Positions 25,713 to 34,080 are shown, counted from the first letter of the stretch. The stretch: 64,000 nt of DNA from Alphaproteobacteria bacterium (GCA_017983635.1 JAGOBA010000011.1:87114-151113); one strand, 5' to 3'. Notes: a model not told the origin generated them from the letters alone. Translations and numbers: made by a program.

Positions 25713-26198
25713 TCACGTCTCCAGCGCCGCGACGAGGTCGGCGAGGGCGGCTTCGGCGAAGAGGTACATGTTTTCGACGCGATCGGTGATGCCGGTGCGC
25801 AGGGTGCGGGTGCTGGTGAGGGGACCCGCGACGGCGAGGCAGGTGTGGCCTGCGGGGTCGCCGTAGCCGTTGCCCGTCGGGCCCGCGGCGCCGGTTTCGG
25901 CCAGGCCCCATTCGACGCGATGTTTGGCACGGATCGTCTCCGCCAGGAACGCGGCGTAGGGTTCGCTGGAGGAGCGCATGTTGCCCAGGCTCTCGCGTTC
26001 GAGATTGAGCAGGCCTTTGAAGGCGCGCGCGGAATAGATCACGCCGCCGCCGGCGTAGTAGGCGGAGGCGCCGGCTTGCGCGAGGAGTGCGGCCGAGATC
26101 AGTCCACCGGTGGAGGATTCGGCAACGGCGATGCGCTCGCCGCGTTGTTTCAGCAGAGCTGCAGCGCGGACGCCCATGTCGGCGAGATTGCGGGTCAT
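25713..26198 (-). CDS. pncC: CinA-C family nicotinamide-nucleotide amidohydrolase
   Basis: A 161-residue stand-alone CinA C-terminal domain. AESSTGGLISAAL (about 26-38) holds the family motif, with the active-site Ser. GGGVIYSARAF and ETGAAGPTGNGYGDPAG follow. PncC deamidates NMN to nicotinic acid mononucleotide in NAD recycling. The stop codon is exactly at the edge of a repeat element, so the last residues may derive from it. Confidence 0.88.
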   Translation of the reverse strand: MTRNLADMGVRAAALLKQRGERIAVAESSTGGLISAALLAQAGASAYYAGGGVIYSARAFKGLLNLERESLGNMRSSSEPYAAFLAETIRAKHRVEWGLAETGAAGPTGNGYGDPAGHTCLAVAGPLTSTRTLRTGITDRVENMYLFAEAALADLVAALET

Positions 26199-26252
26199 GG
26201 TTTGGTTCTCGTTCTCTTGGACTGAATGACGGTGTCGCCGACATTAGAGATG

Positions 26253-26370
26253 AAACGCCAAGAACGCCAAGAGGCTCATGCTACCCGCGCGCGATAGCGC
26301 GCTTTCATGCCTGGATGACAGGCGCTTCGCGCCAAGAATTTACATGGGCATCTTGGCGTTCTTGGCGTTT
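26253..26370. repeat. Structured intergenic element, copy 4 with different outer arms
   Basis: Perfect 20-base terminal arms AAACGCCAAGAACGCCAAGA (26253-26272) and their complement (26351-26370), each built from a tandem CGCCAAGAA-like unit. The centre holds hairpins GCGCGC-GATA-GCGCGC and GGCGC-TTC-GCGCC, the same plan as the type A elements. It lies between divergent pncC and the 82-residue protein gene. Confidence 0.85.
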
Positions 26371-26437
26371 CGATCTACTTTCTTTTTTGCGGGATATGTA
26401 AACCGTGAGTTTGCGGAGGCGGGTAGATTCCAAGCTT

Positions 26438-26686
26438 ATGAGTTCGGAGACAGAGACAATCCACATAGCGCTGCTCGACGAGTCGTGTTGGCGTCCCACG
26501 CAAGGGGTTCCGTTGGGGAATGACCGTTTCCGCGTGTTGCCGACTCCGGACGACGACGTCACCGATGAGAAGTGGGAGTTCCTTCCGGGGAGTATTGTCG
26601 ACTGTGTCCCGAGAGAGTCGCACGGACAGAAGTTCCTCGCAGCGGTGTCGCTTGTGCAACCGCCACCGCGGCGCAAGAAAGGATAG
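26438..26686 (+). CDS. Small conserved protein of unknown function
   Basis: An 82-residue acidic cytosolic protein. The pattern IALLDESCWRPTQGVPLG, RFRVLPTP and WEFLPGSIVDC is that of a small beta-rich protein widespread in proteobacteria without known role (LLDE...WRPV... type). The frame is open from a GTG at 26405, but the ATG at 26438 begins the recognisable part. It ends two bases before the flavin-like protein gene, so the two are probably co-transcribed. Confidence 0.7.
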   Translation: MSSETETIHIALLDESCWRPTQGVPLGNDRFRVLPTPDDDVTDEKWEFLPGSIVDCVPRESHGQKFLAAVSLVQPPPRRKKG

Positions 26687-26688
26687 CT

Positions 26689-27249
26689 ATGGCCAAAGTC
26701 TACGATCAGATCGACGAGAAGCTTGCTGCGTTTATCGGTAAGCAGAAGATGTTCTTCGTGGCGACGGCGCCGTTGTCGGGTGAGGGGCATGTGAATGTCA
26801 GCCCGAAGGGGTATGACGCGTTCAAGATCATCTCGCCCAAGCGTGTGGCCTATCTCGATCTCGGCGGGTCGGGGATCGAGACGGTGGCGCATGTGCGCGA
26901 GAACGGGCGGATCACGATCATGTTCTGCGCGTTCGAGGGGCCGGCATTGATCCTTCGGCTTTATGGCAAGGCCACGGTGCTGCAATTCGATGCGCCCGGG
27001 TTTGAGGCGGAGCTCAAGACGTTTCCGGTCGAACTGAGCAAGGCGCGCAATATCGTCTATGTCGATGTCGAGCGTATTGCCGACAGCTGCGGCTGGGGCG
27101 TGCCGTTCTACGAATTCAAGTCGGAGCGCGATCAGTTGATGCGCGCCATCGATCACCGCACGAGAGACGAATGGGCCGAGCGGCGCTACACAGCGAACGC
27201 GGAGAGCATCGACGGGCTCGCCGGATTGGTCAGGGCGGCGAAGGGTTAG
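26689..27249 (+). CDS. Pyridoxamine 5'-phosphate oxidase family (FMN-binding) protein
   Basis: A 186-residue protein with the split-barrel flavin fold. Recognisable parts are FFVATAPLSGEGHVNVSPKG (about 21-40), VAYLDLGGSGIETVAHV, and NGRITIMFCAFEGPALILRL. It lacks the PdxH substrate residues, so it is a general member that may reduce small molecules or bind FMN or F420. The ATG follows AAGAAAGGATAG. The in-frame upstream sequence belongs to the preceding gene in another frame. Confidence 0.87.
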   Translation: MAKVYDQIDEKLAAFIGKQKMFFVATAPLSGEGHVNVSPKGYDAFKIISPKRVAYLDLGGSGIETVAHVRENGRITIMFCAFEGPALILRLYGKATVLQFDAPGFEAELKTFPVELSKARNIVYVDVERIADSCGWGVPFYEFKSERDQLMRAIDHRTRDEWAERRYTANAESIDGLAGLVRAAKG

Positions 27250-27252
27250 CGC

Positions 27253-28113
27253 TTAGATCCGGTCCAGCGGGATCTTGAGGTAGCGGGTGCCGTTCGACTC
27301 CGCTGGGGGTAGGTCGCCGGCGCGGATGTTCACCTGGATCGAGGGCAGGATCAGCACCGGCATCGCAAGCGTCTTGTCGCGCGTGGTGCGCATGGCGACG
27401 AAGACGTCTTCGCTGACGGCGTCGTTGATGTGGACGTTCTTGGCGCGCTGCTCGGCGACGGTGGTTTGCCAGGCGTAGGAATCGCGGCCGGGCGCTTTAT
27501 AGTCGTGGCACATGAAAAGGCGCGTCTCCGGCGGAAACGAAAGGATCTTCTTGATCGAACGATAGAGCGTGCGAGCGTCGCCGCCGGGAAAGTCCGTGCG
27601 GGCGGTGCCGTTGTCCGGCATGAACAGCGTGTCGCCGACGAAAACCGCATCGGCGATCTTGTACGTGATGCAGGCCGGGGTGTGGCCGGGTGTAAACAGC
27701 ACCTCGATCGATAGGTTCCCCAAGGCAAGCTTGTCGCCGTCTTTTGCCAGGCGGTCGAACTCGCGGCCGTCGACGGACGTTTCGCTTTGGTTGAAGATCG
27801 GGGCGAAGGTCTTCTGCACGGTGGTGATGTGTTCGCTGATCGCAATTTTTGCGCCGGTCTTGCCGCGCAGGTAGGCGCCGGCCGACAGATGGTCTGCGTG
27901 TGCGTGGGTTTCGAGGATCCACGCGATCGAGATACCGCCCTGTTCAGCCGCAGCTAAGACTGCGTCTGCGGAGCGGGTGGAGGTGCGGCCCGACTTTGGG
28001 TCGTAGTCGAGCACCGGGTCGATCACGGCGCCGATGCGCGTGGCGGGATCGGACACCAGATAGGTAACGGTGAAGGTCGCCTCGTCGAAAAAGGCACGGA
28101 TCTGCGGTTGCAT
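27253..28113 (-). CDS. ETHE1-like MBL-fold hydrolase (persulfide dioxygenase type, Blh-like)
   Basis: A 286-residue metallo-beta-lactamase-fold protein. ETHAHADHLSAG (about 66-77) is the metal motif, followed by GHTPACITY, GDTLFMPD with a bridging Asp, and CHDY. These match ETHE1/Blh, mononuclear iron persulfide dioxygenases that turn glutathione persulfide into sulfite. It is divergent from a BigR-like regulator and a TauE exporter, the arrangement of sulfide-detoxification operons. A strong ribosome site (GGAGGG) precedes the ATG. There is no rhodanese domain fused to it. Confidence 0.9.
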   Translation of the reverse strand: MQPQIRAFFDEATFTVTYLVSDPATRIGAVIDPVLDYDPKSGRTSTRSADAVLAAAEQGGISIAWILETHAHADHLSAGAYLRGKTGAKIAISEHITTVQKTFAPIFNQSETSVDGREFDRLAKDGDKLALGNLSIEVLFTPGHTPACITYKIADAVFVGDTLFMPDNGTARTDFPGGDARTLYRSIKKILSFPPETRLFMCHDYKAPGRDSYAWQTTVAEQRAKNVHINDAVSEDVFVAMRTTRDKTLAMPVLILPSIQVNIRAGDLPPAESNGTRYLKIPLDRI

Positions 28114-28135
28114 CGGATTCCCTCCGTCGGCTTGA

Positions 28136-28147
28136 CTAATATATTAG
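28136..28147. promoter_or_regulatory. Candidate BigR-like operator between hydrolase and repressor genes
   Basis: CTAATATATTAG is a perfect 12-base palindrome in the AT-rich 73-base gap between the divergent hydrolase and ArsR-type genes. The AT-rich stretch runs on to about 28178. Its position overlaps where promoters of both genes must be, which fits repression by the adjacent regulator. Confidence 0.6.
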
Positions 28148-28186
28148 TAATGTCTAAATTAGCAAGTACTGAAATTAGAGTAAGCC

Positions 28187-28519
28187 ATGAGTGCCTTTGA
28201 CCCACGGGAACTGAAAGCAATGCAGATCAATGCCGGTATCGCGGTCGACGTGCTTCGCGCTTTGTCGCACGAAAGCCGCTTGATGGTTTTGTGCCATCTG
28301 GGGCAAGGCGAGAAGTCGGTCGGGGCGCTCAACAACGCGGTGGGCTTGAGCCAGTCGGCGTTGTCGCAGCATCTGGCGAAGCTGCGGACGGAGGGCTTGG
28401 TTGCAACCCGGCGTGAGGGGCAAACGATCTTCTACCGGATCGCCGATGCGCGCGTGACACGGCTTATCACAGCGCTGCACGGCATTTTTTGCATGCCAGC
28501 GAAGGAACGGAAATCATGA
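28187..28519 (+). CDS. bigR: BigR/SqrR-type persulfide-sensing ArsR-family repressor
   Basis: A 110-residue winged-helix protein with the recognition region LSQSALSQHLAKLRTEGLV (about 63-81) and wing RREGQTIFYRIA. Its only two cysteines are Cys36 and Cys102, 66 residues apart. That is the spacing of Cys42/Cys108 in BigR and Cys41/Cys107 in SqrR, which form a tetrasulfide link when persulfides accumulate and release DNA. With the ETHE1-like and TauE genes around it, the role is control of sulfide/persulfide detoxification. The stop overlaps the start of a 25-codon ORF. Confidence 0.9.
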   Translation: MSAFDPRELKAMQINAGIAVDVLRALSHESRLMVLCHLGQGEKSVGALNNAVGLSQSALSQHLAKLRTEGLVATRREGQTIFYRIADARVTRLITALHGIFCMPAKERKS

Positions 28520-28593
28520 CTATGGCGAAGCGCCTGGGGGCCGCGACGCTCCCGCCGGCGGCGGTCAAGCAGCCGCGGACGGTGGCGGTATGA
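28516..28593 (+). CDS. Possible 25-residue peptide between bigR and tauE-like genes
   Basis: A short ORF starting ATGACTATG that encodes about MTMAKRLGAATLPPAAVK and seven more residues. Its ATG overlaps the bigR stop (ATGA) and its stop overlaps the exporter start (ATGA), which is the coupling pattern of real operon genes. It has no membrane segment or known motif. It may be a real microprotein, a coupling device that brings ribosomes to the exporter gene, or a deletion remnant of a lost gene such as a rhodanese. Coding is suggested only by the double overlap. Confidence 0.45.
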   Translation: MTMAKRLGAATLPPAAVKQPRTVAV

Positions 28594-29381
28594 GTTTCGA
28601 TCCGACGCTTGCCGACCTCCTTGCGGTGCTGTCAGGCAGTGTCGTTGGGTTGACGTTGGGCGTCGTCGGTGGTGGCGGATCGATTTTGGCGGTGCCGTTG
28701 TTGCTTTACGTGGTGGGGGTAAGCAATCCCCACGTCGCGATCGGCACGAGTGCGCTTGCGGTCTCGGCGAATGCGTTTGCCAATTTGATTGCTCACTCGC
28801 GTGCCGGCAACGTGAAGTGGCCTTGTGCCGTGGTCTTCGGGCTCTCGGGCGTGACCGGTGCGTTTATCGGGTCGACCCTGGGCAAGATGATCGATGGCCA
28901 GCGCTTGTTGTTCGTGTTCGGCTTGGTGATGGTGGCGGTCGCGCTCGCCATGCTGCGGCCGCGACAGAGCGAGGGCGATCCGAGTGTCAGGATCACGCCC
29001 GCGATCGCGGTGCGGTTGGTCGGCATTGGTTTGTTGACCGGATTGCTTGCCGGTTTCTTCGGGATCGGCGGCGGGTTCCTGATCGTGCCGGGTATCATGC
29101 TCGGCAGCGGCATGGCGATGCTGAACGCGGTCGGTTCGTCGTTGTTTTCGGTCGGCGTGTTCGGGCTCACCACCGCCAGCACTTATGCGATGGACGGCCT
29201 TGTCGATTGGCGCGTCGCGGGCCTGTTCATCGCAGGCGGAATCTTGGGCGGGCTTGGCGGGCTGGTGCTGGCGCAGCGTTTGGCAACGAGGAAGGGGTTG
29301 CTCAATCGGTTGTTCGCCGGTCTCGTGATGGTCGTGGCCGTATATGTGCTCTGGCGGAGTGCGGGGGCGCTTGGGGCTTAG
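28590..29381 (+). CDS. TauE/SafE-family sulfite exporter
   Basis: A 263-residue membrane protein with about eight hydrophobic segments and the internal repeat of the family: GLTLGVVGGGGSILAVPLL near the N-terminus and GLLAGFFGIGGGFLIVPG in the middle. TauE/SafE proteins export sulfite or sulfonates. Following a BigR-like regulator and opposite an ETHE1-like hydrolase, export of the sulfite made from persulfide is the likely job. The last four bases overlap the end of the convergent MFS gene. Confidence 0.9.
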   Translation: MSFDPTLADLLAVLSGSVVGLTLGVVGGGGSILAVPLLLYVVGVSNPHVAIGTSALAVSANAFANLIAHSRAGNVKWPCAVVFGLSGVTGAFIGSTLGKMIDGQRLLFVFGLVMVAVALAMLRPRQSEGDPSVRITPAIAVRLVGIGLLTGLLAGFFGIGGGFLIVPGIMLGSGMAMLNAVGSSLFSVGVFGLTTASTYAMDGLVDWRVAGLFIAGGILGGLGGLVLAQRLATRKGLLNRLFAGLVMVVAVYVLWRSAGALGA

Positions 29382-30607
29382 CCTGTCCGCTCTGAGATGC
29401 GCGGTTGGCCCCAACCGCGCAGGACGATGGCGGCGCAGATGATGAGGAGTGCGCCGGCCAGGAACGGTGCGCCGGGGAAGTGGGGTGTGGTGCCGCCGGT
29501 GAAGGCGCTGAAGATGTGGGTCATCACGATCGGGCCGATGATGGCCGAGAGGCTGAAGCTGCTGGCGAGCGCGCCTTGCAGTTCGCCTTGCGCGTTTTCG
29601 GGAATGCCTTTCGTCATCAACGACTGCATCGCGGGGAACAGGAAACCGGCCATGCCACCGACGACGATGAACGCGTAGATCATCAGCGGGCCATTCGCGA
29701 CGGAAAAGCCCAGGTAGCTGATCAACGCCATGGTGAGTCCGAACCAGAGCGCACGCCATTCGCCGAAGCGTTTGATCACAGGGCCCGTTAGAAAGCCCTG
29801 CATGGCCACGACCATGAGTCCGTAGGCGCCGGCAGAGAGGCCGATCTCCCACGGCGTCCACCCTGCGACTTCGATCGTGAAGAAGGCCCAGATTGTGGAA
29901 TAGGACTGGCTCGAGAGCTGAAAGAAGAAATTCGCGATCAAGAGCGCGAAGACGACCGGATAGCGCGCGACCGAGCGCACGCTGCCCAGCGGGTTCGCGC
30001 GAGCGGGATCGAAATCGCGGCGGCGCCCGGGCGTTAAGGTCTCTTTGAAGGTGGCGTAGCCATAGACGAAGACCGCGAACGTGAAGATGCCCGCGATCCA
30101 GAACGGCAACCTGGCGCCAAATTCGCCGAACGCGCCGCCAATCGCAGGGCCGAAGATGAAGCCGACGCCGAGGGCGGCTCCGGTCAAACCGAAGACGCGG
30201 GCGCGGTCGGCGGGTGCCGTGACGTCGACGATGCTGGCGTTCGCGGTCGGGAACGTCGCGCCGCACGCGCCGGAGATTACGCGCGCGACGAATAGCCAAA
30301 TCAGCGTCGGCGCCAACGCCATCAGCAAATAGTTCAGCGCGAAGCCGAAGAGTGCCAGCAGCAATACGGGCCTTCGGCCATAGCGATCGCTCAAGCCTCC
30401 CAAGATCGGGGCGCAGAAGAACTGCGTGCCGGCGAAGGCGAACATGAGATAGCCGCTCATCTCCGCCGCGCGGCTGTTGGGCAAGCTTGTCAGTTCGGCG
30501 ATCAGCTGCGGCGTGACGGGCAGAATGAGACCCACCGCCAGCGCGTCGAGGAAGATGACGAGGCAGACGAAGGCGAGCGTGCGGTTGTGGTTGGGCTGGT
30601 CGGGCAT
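29378..30607 (-). CDS. MFS transporter, Tet/drug:H+ antiporter type
   Basis: A 409-residue membrane protein with 12 predicted segments. Motif A is GGLSDRYGRRPVLL (about 69-82), and motif C of drug-proton antiporters is GAALGVGFIFGPAIGG (about 148-163). The overall pattern is that of the TetA-like branch, but resistance to tetracycline cannot be inferred from this. No TetR-type regulator is adjacent. A LexA-like site lies about 200 bases upstream of its start. Its end overlaps the tauE-like gene by four bases. Confidence 0.88.
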   Translation of the reverse strand: MPDQPNHNRTLAFVCLVIFLDALAVGLILPVTPQLIAELTSLPNSRAAEMSGYLMFAFAGTQFFCAPILGGLSDRYGRRPVLLLALFGFALNYLLMALAPTLIWLFVARVISGACGATFPTANASIVDVTAPADRARVFGLTGAALGVGFIFGPAIGGAFGEFGARLPFWIAGIFTFAVFVYGYATFKETLTPGRRRDFDPARANPLGSVRSVARYPVVFALLIANFFFQLSSQSYSTIWAFFTIEVAGWTPWEIGLSAGAYGLMVVAMQGFLTGPVIKRFGEWRALWFGLTMALISYLGFSVANGPLMIYAFIVVGGMAGFLFPAMQSLMTKGIPENAQGELQGALASSFSLSAIIGPIVMTHIFSAFTGGTTPHFPGAPFLAGALLIICAAIVLRGWGQPRISERTG

Positions 30608-31152
30608 GCGGGACCCCGGGCGGAGGCTCGTGCGGTATCACCTTTCGGCGGAAGGGCCAATCGCACGTGTCTTTTGCTCCCTCGCTTTAGCAGCTTCGCG
30701 GACGTGGAGGGCTATTGAGCGTGGCCGGGCCCCCTCCACCGCTTCGCGGTCCCCCTCCCCCGCTAAAGCGGGGGCGGAAAAGGCGACTCATTTGCTTGAC
30801 TTTTTCGCCCTTGTTCTTTATTTGTTCTAACGCCATGAAACGCTCGTTTTTGACCACGTTTGCTGCGCCGTTCGCTCCGTCTCCGCGGTTGGGTTGGGGG
30901 CGTTACAAGTTACGGCGCGGTAGCGGACTTGTAGCGGCGTTTTTGGCGGAGAACTGGGGTTGTTACGCTGTTGCGGGTGAGTTTATGCAGAAATTCGCGC
31001 CACAGCGCCGAAAGGCGCGGATTTCGGGGACGGTTTTCGCGGTGTCCCCTCATTCCGCCGTCGCCGGGGCCTCGGCGGACAGGCCGTCTCACCGGCTTCG
31101 GCGGCGATCCACCTTCTCCCGCGAGCGGGAGAAGGGCTATGACGTGAGTGGG
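30608..31152. other. 545-base gap with hairpin repeats and a LexA-like site
   Basis: It lies between the MFS start and the dapD stop. Contents: the hairpins ACCGC-TTC-GCGGT (30738-30750) and CCCCCGC-TAAA-GCGGGGG (30757-30774), a promoter-like TTGACT with a LexA-like box at 30796-30827, and a further hairpin with CTTCTCCC/GGGAGAAG near 31110-31135. An open plus-strand frame from an ATG at 30835 continues as antisense to dapD. I see no convincing gene. Confidence 0.7.
30796..30827 (+). promoter_or_regulatory. Promoter-like sequence with an alphaproteobacterial LexA box
   Basis: GTTCTTTATTTGTTC at 30813-30827 is an exact GTTC-N7-GTTC LexA site. TTGACT at 30796-30801 with TTTATT about 17 bases later gives a plus-strand -35/-10 pair overlapping it. 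No clear SOS gene follows on the plus strand. On the other strand the MFS gene begins 206 bases away. Confidence 0.55.
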
Positions 31153-31983
31153 TTAGTCACGCAGCAATTCGTTGATGCTGGTTTTCGATCGGGTGCGTTC
31201 GTCGACAGTTTTGACGATGACCGCGCAGTAGAGGTTGGGTTTGTTCGGGGCGCTGCCGGGCATGGTGCCGGCGACGACGACCGAGTAGGGCGGCACGCGG
31301 CCGAGGTGGATTTGGCCGGTGGCGCGGTCGACGACTTTGGTGGAGGCGCCGATGAAGACGCCCATGCCGATCACCGCGCCTTCGCCGACGATGACGCCTT
31401 CGGCGACTTCGCTGCGGGCGCCGATGAAGCAGTTGTCTTCGATGATGACGGGGTTCGCTTGCAGCGGCTCAAGCACGCCGCCCAAGCCCGTGCCGCCGGA
31501 GATGTGGCAGTTCTTGCCCACTTGCGCGCAAGAGCCGACCGTTGCCCAGGTGTCGATCATCGTGCCCTCGCCGACATTCGCGCCGACATTGATGAAGCAG
31601 GGCATCAGGACCGCGCCTCTGGCGACGAAGGCGCTGTGGCGCACGATCGCGCCGGGGACGGCGCGGAAGCCGGCGCGGGCGAAGTCGGCGTCGGTCCACT
31701 TGGCGAATTTCGATGGCACCTTGTCGTACCAATGCGCGCCGCCGGGGCCGCCGGGGATCGGCTCCATCGGGTTCAAGCGGAACGAGAGCAGGACCGCCTT
31801 CTTGATCCATTGATGGGTGTGCCATTCGCCGGCAGCTTTTTCGGCGACGCGGAATTCGCCGCTGTCGAGCGCGATCAGTGTTTCCTCGACGGCCTTGCGG
31901 CCTGCGCCTTGGGTCGCTGGCGAGATCGTGTCGCGCGCCTCCCAGGCCTCGTCGATCGTGATCTGCAGTTTGGTCCAGCTCAT
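31153..31983 (-). CDS. dapD: Tetrahydrodipicolinate N-succinyltransferase
   Basis: A 276-residue left-handed beta-helix acyltransferase that uses succinyl-CoA in lysine and diaminopimelate synthesis. The hexapeptide repeats run through about 100-230 (for example [19 protein letters not shown]), with the catalytic-site stretch [16 protein letters not shown] and a C-terminus ending SINELLRD, as in the family. It is one base from the upstream phosphatase gene (TGATG) and supplies the substrate for DapE after transamination. Confidence 0.96.
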   Translation of the reverse strand: MSWTKLQITIDEAWEARDTISPATQGAGRKAVEETLIALDSGEFRVAEKAAGEWHTHQWIKKAVLLSFRLNPMEPIPGGPGGAHWYDKVPSKFAKWTDADFARAGFRAVPGAIVRHSAFVARGAVLMPCFINVGANVGEGTMIDTWATVGSCAQVGKNCHISGGTGLGGVLEPLQANPVIIEDNCFIGARSEVAEGVIVGEGAVIGMGVFIGASTKVVDRATGQIHLGRVPPYSVVVAGTMPGSAPNKPNLYCAVIVKTVDERTRSKTSINELLRD

Positions 31984-32687
31984 CAGGCGCTCCGAAGGCG
32001 AATGGTGGTCAAGAATTTGGCGAGGTCGTCGGTCTTGAAATGCACGTGTGGCGCGCCTTCCGGCGCCTCGCCCCAGCCGCGGACGGCCGGGTCGGCGTGG
32101 CCGTCGGCGCTACGCACGAGGACGGTGGTCATACCCAACTCATGCGCCGGGGCCAAGTTGCGATCGAGATCTTCGAACATCGCCGCGCGCTTTGGCTCGA
32201 TCTCGTGCTTGGCGACGAAGCGTTCGAACGTTTCCAGGCGCGGCTTCGGGATGAAGTCGGCGTGGACGATGTCGAAGATGTCCTCGACGTGGTCGTGGAT
32301 GCCGATGCGGTCGAGCACGCGGGTCGCATGCGCCACGGTGCCGTTCGTGAACACGAGCCGCCGGCCGGGCAGGCGTTGCAGCGCCTCGGCCAACGCTTCG
32401 TTCGGCGGCACGACGGAGACGTCGATGTCGTGGACGAAGTTCAGGAACTTCTCCGGCTTGGTGCCGTGGATTTTCATGAGGCCCGATAGCGTCGTTCCGT
32501 GATCGCGGTAGTACTGCTTCTGCAGGCGATAGGCCTCGTCGCCGTCGACCTGCAGCAGATCCGAGATGAAGGCGCGCATTTTGACGTCGATCTGCGCGAA
32601 CAGATTGCAGGAGGGCGGATAGAGCGTGTTGTCGAGGTCGAAGACCCAAACGTCGATGGCGGTGAAGTCGGGTGAGGTTTGGGGCAT
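31983..32687 (-). CDS. HAD-family pyrimidine 5'-nucleotidase
   Basis: A 234-residue haloacid-dehalogenase-type phosphatase. Motif I is [11 protein letters not shown] (about 14-24), with the nucleophile and acid Asp residues. Motif II is VFTNGT and the metal motif is MFEDLDRNL. The YPP after motif I and the overall form match the pyrimidine 5'-nucleotidase subgroup (Sdt1-like), which removes phosphate from UMP/CMP or related compounds. The start at 32687 fits homology. It precedes dapD with a one-base overlap, so dapD depends on its promoter. Confidence 0.88.
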   Translation of the reverse strand: MPQTSPDFTAIDVWVFDLDNTLYPPSCNLFAQIDVKMRAFISDLLQVDGDEAYRLQKQYYRDHGTTLSGLMKIHGTKPEKFLNFVHDIDVSVVPPNEALAEALQRLPGRRLVFTNGTVAHATRVLDRIGIHDHVEDIFDIVHADFIPKPRLETFERFVAKHEIEPKRAAMFEDLDRNLAPAHELGMTTVLVRSADGHADPAVRGWGEAPEGAPHVHFKTDDLAKFLTTIRLRSA

Positions 32688-32808
32688 GGCCGGGCGCGGA
32701 ATAGCGCGATCCGGTGTCTCATCGCAACCAATTGTTAACCACCTCAGGCAAAGCGGCCTTAAATCGCCGGGGCTTATCCTCACGAACGATTTCTGGGTGG
32801 GGCAGGTC

Positions 32809-34080
32809 ATGCTGAAGCGGTTGATCAGCAAGATTACGGACAGCGCGCCGAAAGGGCCGATGTCCTATGAGGAGGCGCGCGCGTCGTTGGAGACGCATGC
32901 CCATAATGCGCGCCGCTATCTGGCCGGACGGCCGGATGTCGAGCCGGAGATTCTCTACTACCTCGCCAACGACGAGTCGCAAGAGGTGCGCCGGCTGGTG
33001 GCCGCGAACCCGGCGACGCCGCATCAGGCGAACAAGATTCTGACGGGCGACGACGCGGACGAGGTGCGCTGCGAACTTGCGCGCAAGATCGGTCGTTTGC
33101 TGCCGGGGCTTGGGCCCGACGAGAGCGATCGCGTGCGGGCGCTGGCGATCGAGGTGATGGAGCGGCTGGCAAACGACAGCCTGCCGCGCGTGCGCGCGAT
33201 CCTCGCGGAAGAGATCAAGTCGTCGGACAAGGTGCCGGCGCATATCGTGCAGCAGTTGGCGAAGGATCTTGAGGTCATCGTCTGCGCGCCGGTGCTCGAA
33301 TATTCGCCGCTGCTGTCGGATCAGGATTTGGTCGAGGTGATTGCGGCGGCGCGCGTCGAGGGCGCCTTAGCCGCGATCGCGCGACGCCATGCGGTGAGCG
33401 CGCCGGTGGCGGACGCGATCGTCGCGTCGCTCGACGTGTCGGCGATCGCAACCTTGCTCGCCAATCCGAATGCGCAAGTGCGCGAAGAAACGCTCGACCG
33501 CGTGATCGAGCATGCGGCCGAGATCGAGGCTTGGCATCAGCCGGTTGCGATGCGCGCGGAGCTTTCCGTGCGTGCGATGCGGCGGATTGCGGGGTTCGTC
33601 GGGGCGTCGTTGCTGAGCTTGCTGTGTGAGCGGAACGGCATCGATGCGGAAACGAAATCGCATCTAAGCAAGAAGCTGCGCGAGCGGCTTGACGAAGGTG
33701 CCGCTTCGGGTGCCGACTCGGCCGACGACCGCGCGAAGGCGCAGGTTGAGGCGGCGCGGGCGAAGGGCGAGTTGACCGACGAGTTCCTGATCGAGGCGGC
33801 GGAGAACGGCGAGAAGCGCGTCGTTGCGTGGGCGCTTACGACATTGACGAAAGTCGATAAGGCGATCGTCGACCGGATTTTGGTCAGTCAGTCGGGCAAG
33901 GCCATCACGGCGCTCGTTTGGCACGCGAAGCTCGCGATGCGGGTGGCGGTGAAGATCCAAACCGGGGTCGCGCGTCTGCCGTCGTCGAAGATGGTGATGG
34001 CGCGCGACGGCGTCGACTTCCCGCTGCCAGTCGACGAGTTGAAGTGGCACTTGACCTATTTCGGGGTCACTTTGGATTAG
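32809..34080 (+). CDS. DUF2336 domain-containing protein
   Basis: A 423-residue cytosolic helical protein of a family largely confined to alphaproteobacteria. After MLKRLISKI it has MSYEEARASLETHA, then a run of HEAT-like helical repeats (for example RRLVAANPATPHQANKIL and VRAILAEEIKSSDKVP) over about 30-330, and a C-terminal helical part. No enzymatic motif is seen; the function is unknown. The frame stays open upstream across the divergent phosphatase start, but the ATG at 32809, preceded by GGGGCAGG, begins the conserved part. Its stop is adjacent to the stop of the convergent DUF1036 gene. Confidence 0.85.
   Translation: MLKRLISKITDSAPKGPMSYEEARASLETHAHNARRYLAGRPDVEPEILYYLANDESQEVRRLVAANPATPHQANKILTGDDADEVRCELARKIGRLLPGLGPDESDRVRALAIEVMERLANDSLPRVRAILAEEIKSSDKVPAHIVQQLAKDLEVIVCAPVLEYSPLLSDQDLVEVIAAARVEGALAAIARRHAVSAPVADAIVASLDVSAIATLLANPNAQVREETLDRVIEHAAEIEAWHQPVAMRAELSVRAMRRIAGFVGASLLSLLCERNGIDAETKSHLSKKLRERLDEGAASGADSADDRAKAQVEAARAKGELTDEFLIEAAENGEKRVVAWALTTLTKVDKAIVDRILVSQSGKAITALVWHAKLAMRVAVKIQTGVARLPSSKMVMARDGVDFPLPVDELKWHLTYFGVTLD

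Noticed and set aside
29378..30607. Tetracycline resistance determinant
   Set aside because: TetA-like motifs are shared by many MFS exporters and there is no TetR neighbour; substrate cannot be assigned.
28632..30641. 669-codon minus-strand frame covering the TauE and MFS region
   Set aside because: His/Arg/Asp-rich shadow; both true genes have membrane-protein patterns in other frames.
30715..32502. 595-codon plus-strand open frame across the LexA region and dapD
   Set aside because: Most of it is antisense to dapD and the phosphatase, whose motifs are clear; composition is the Asp/Val/Gly-rich type of GC-rich antisense frames.
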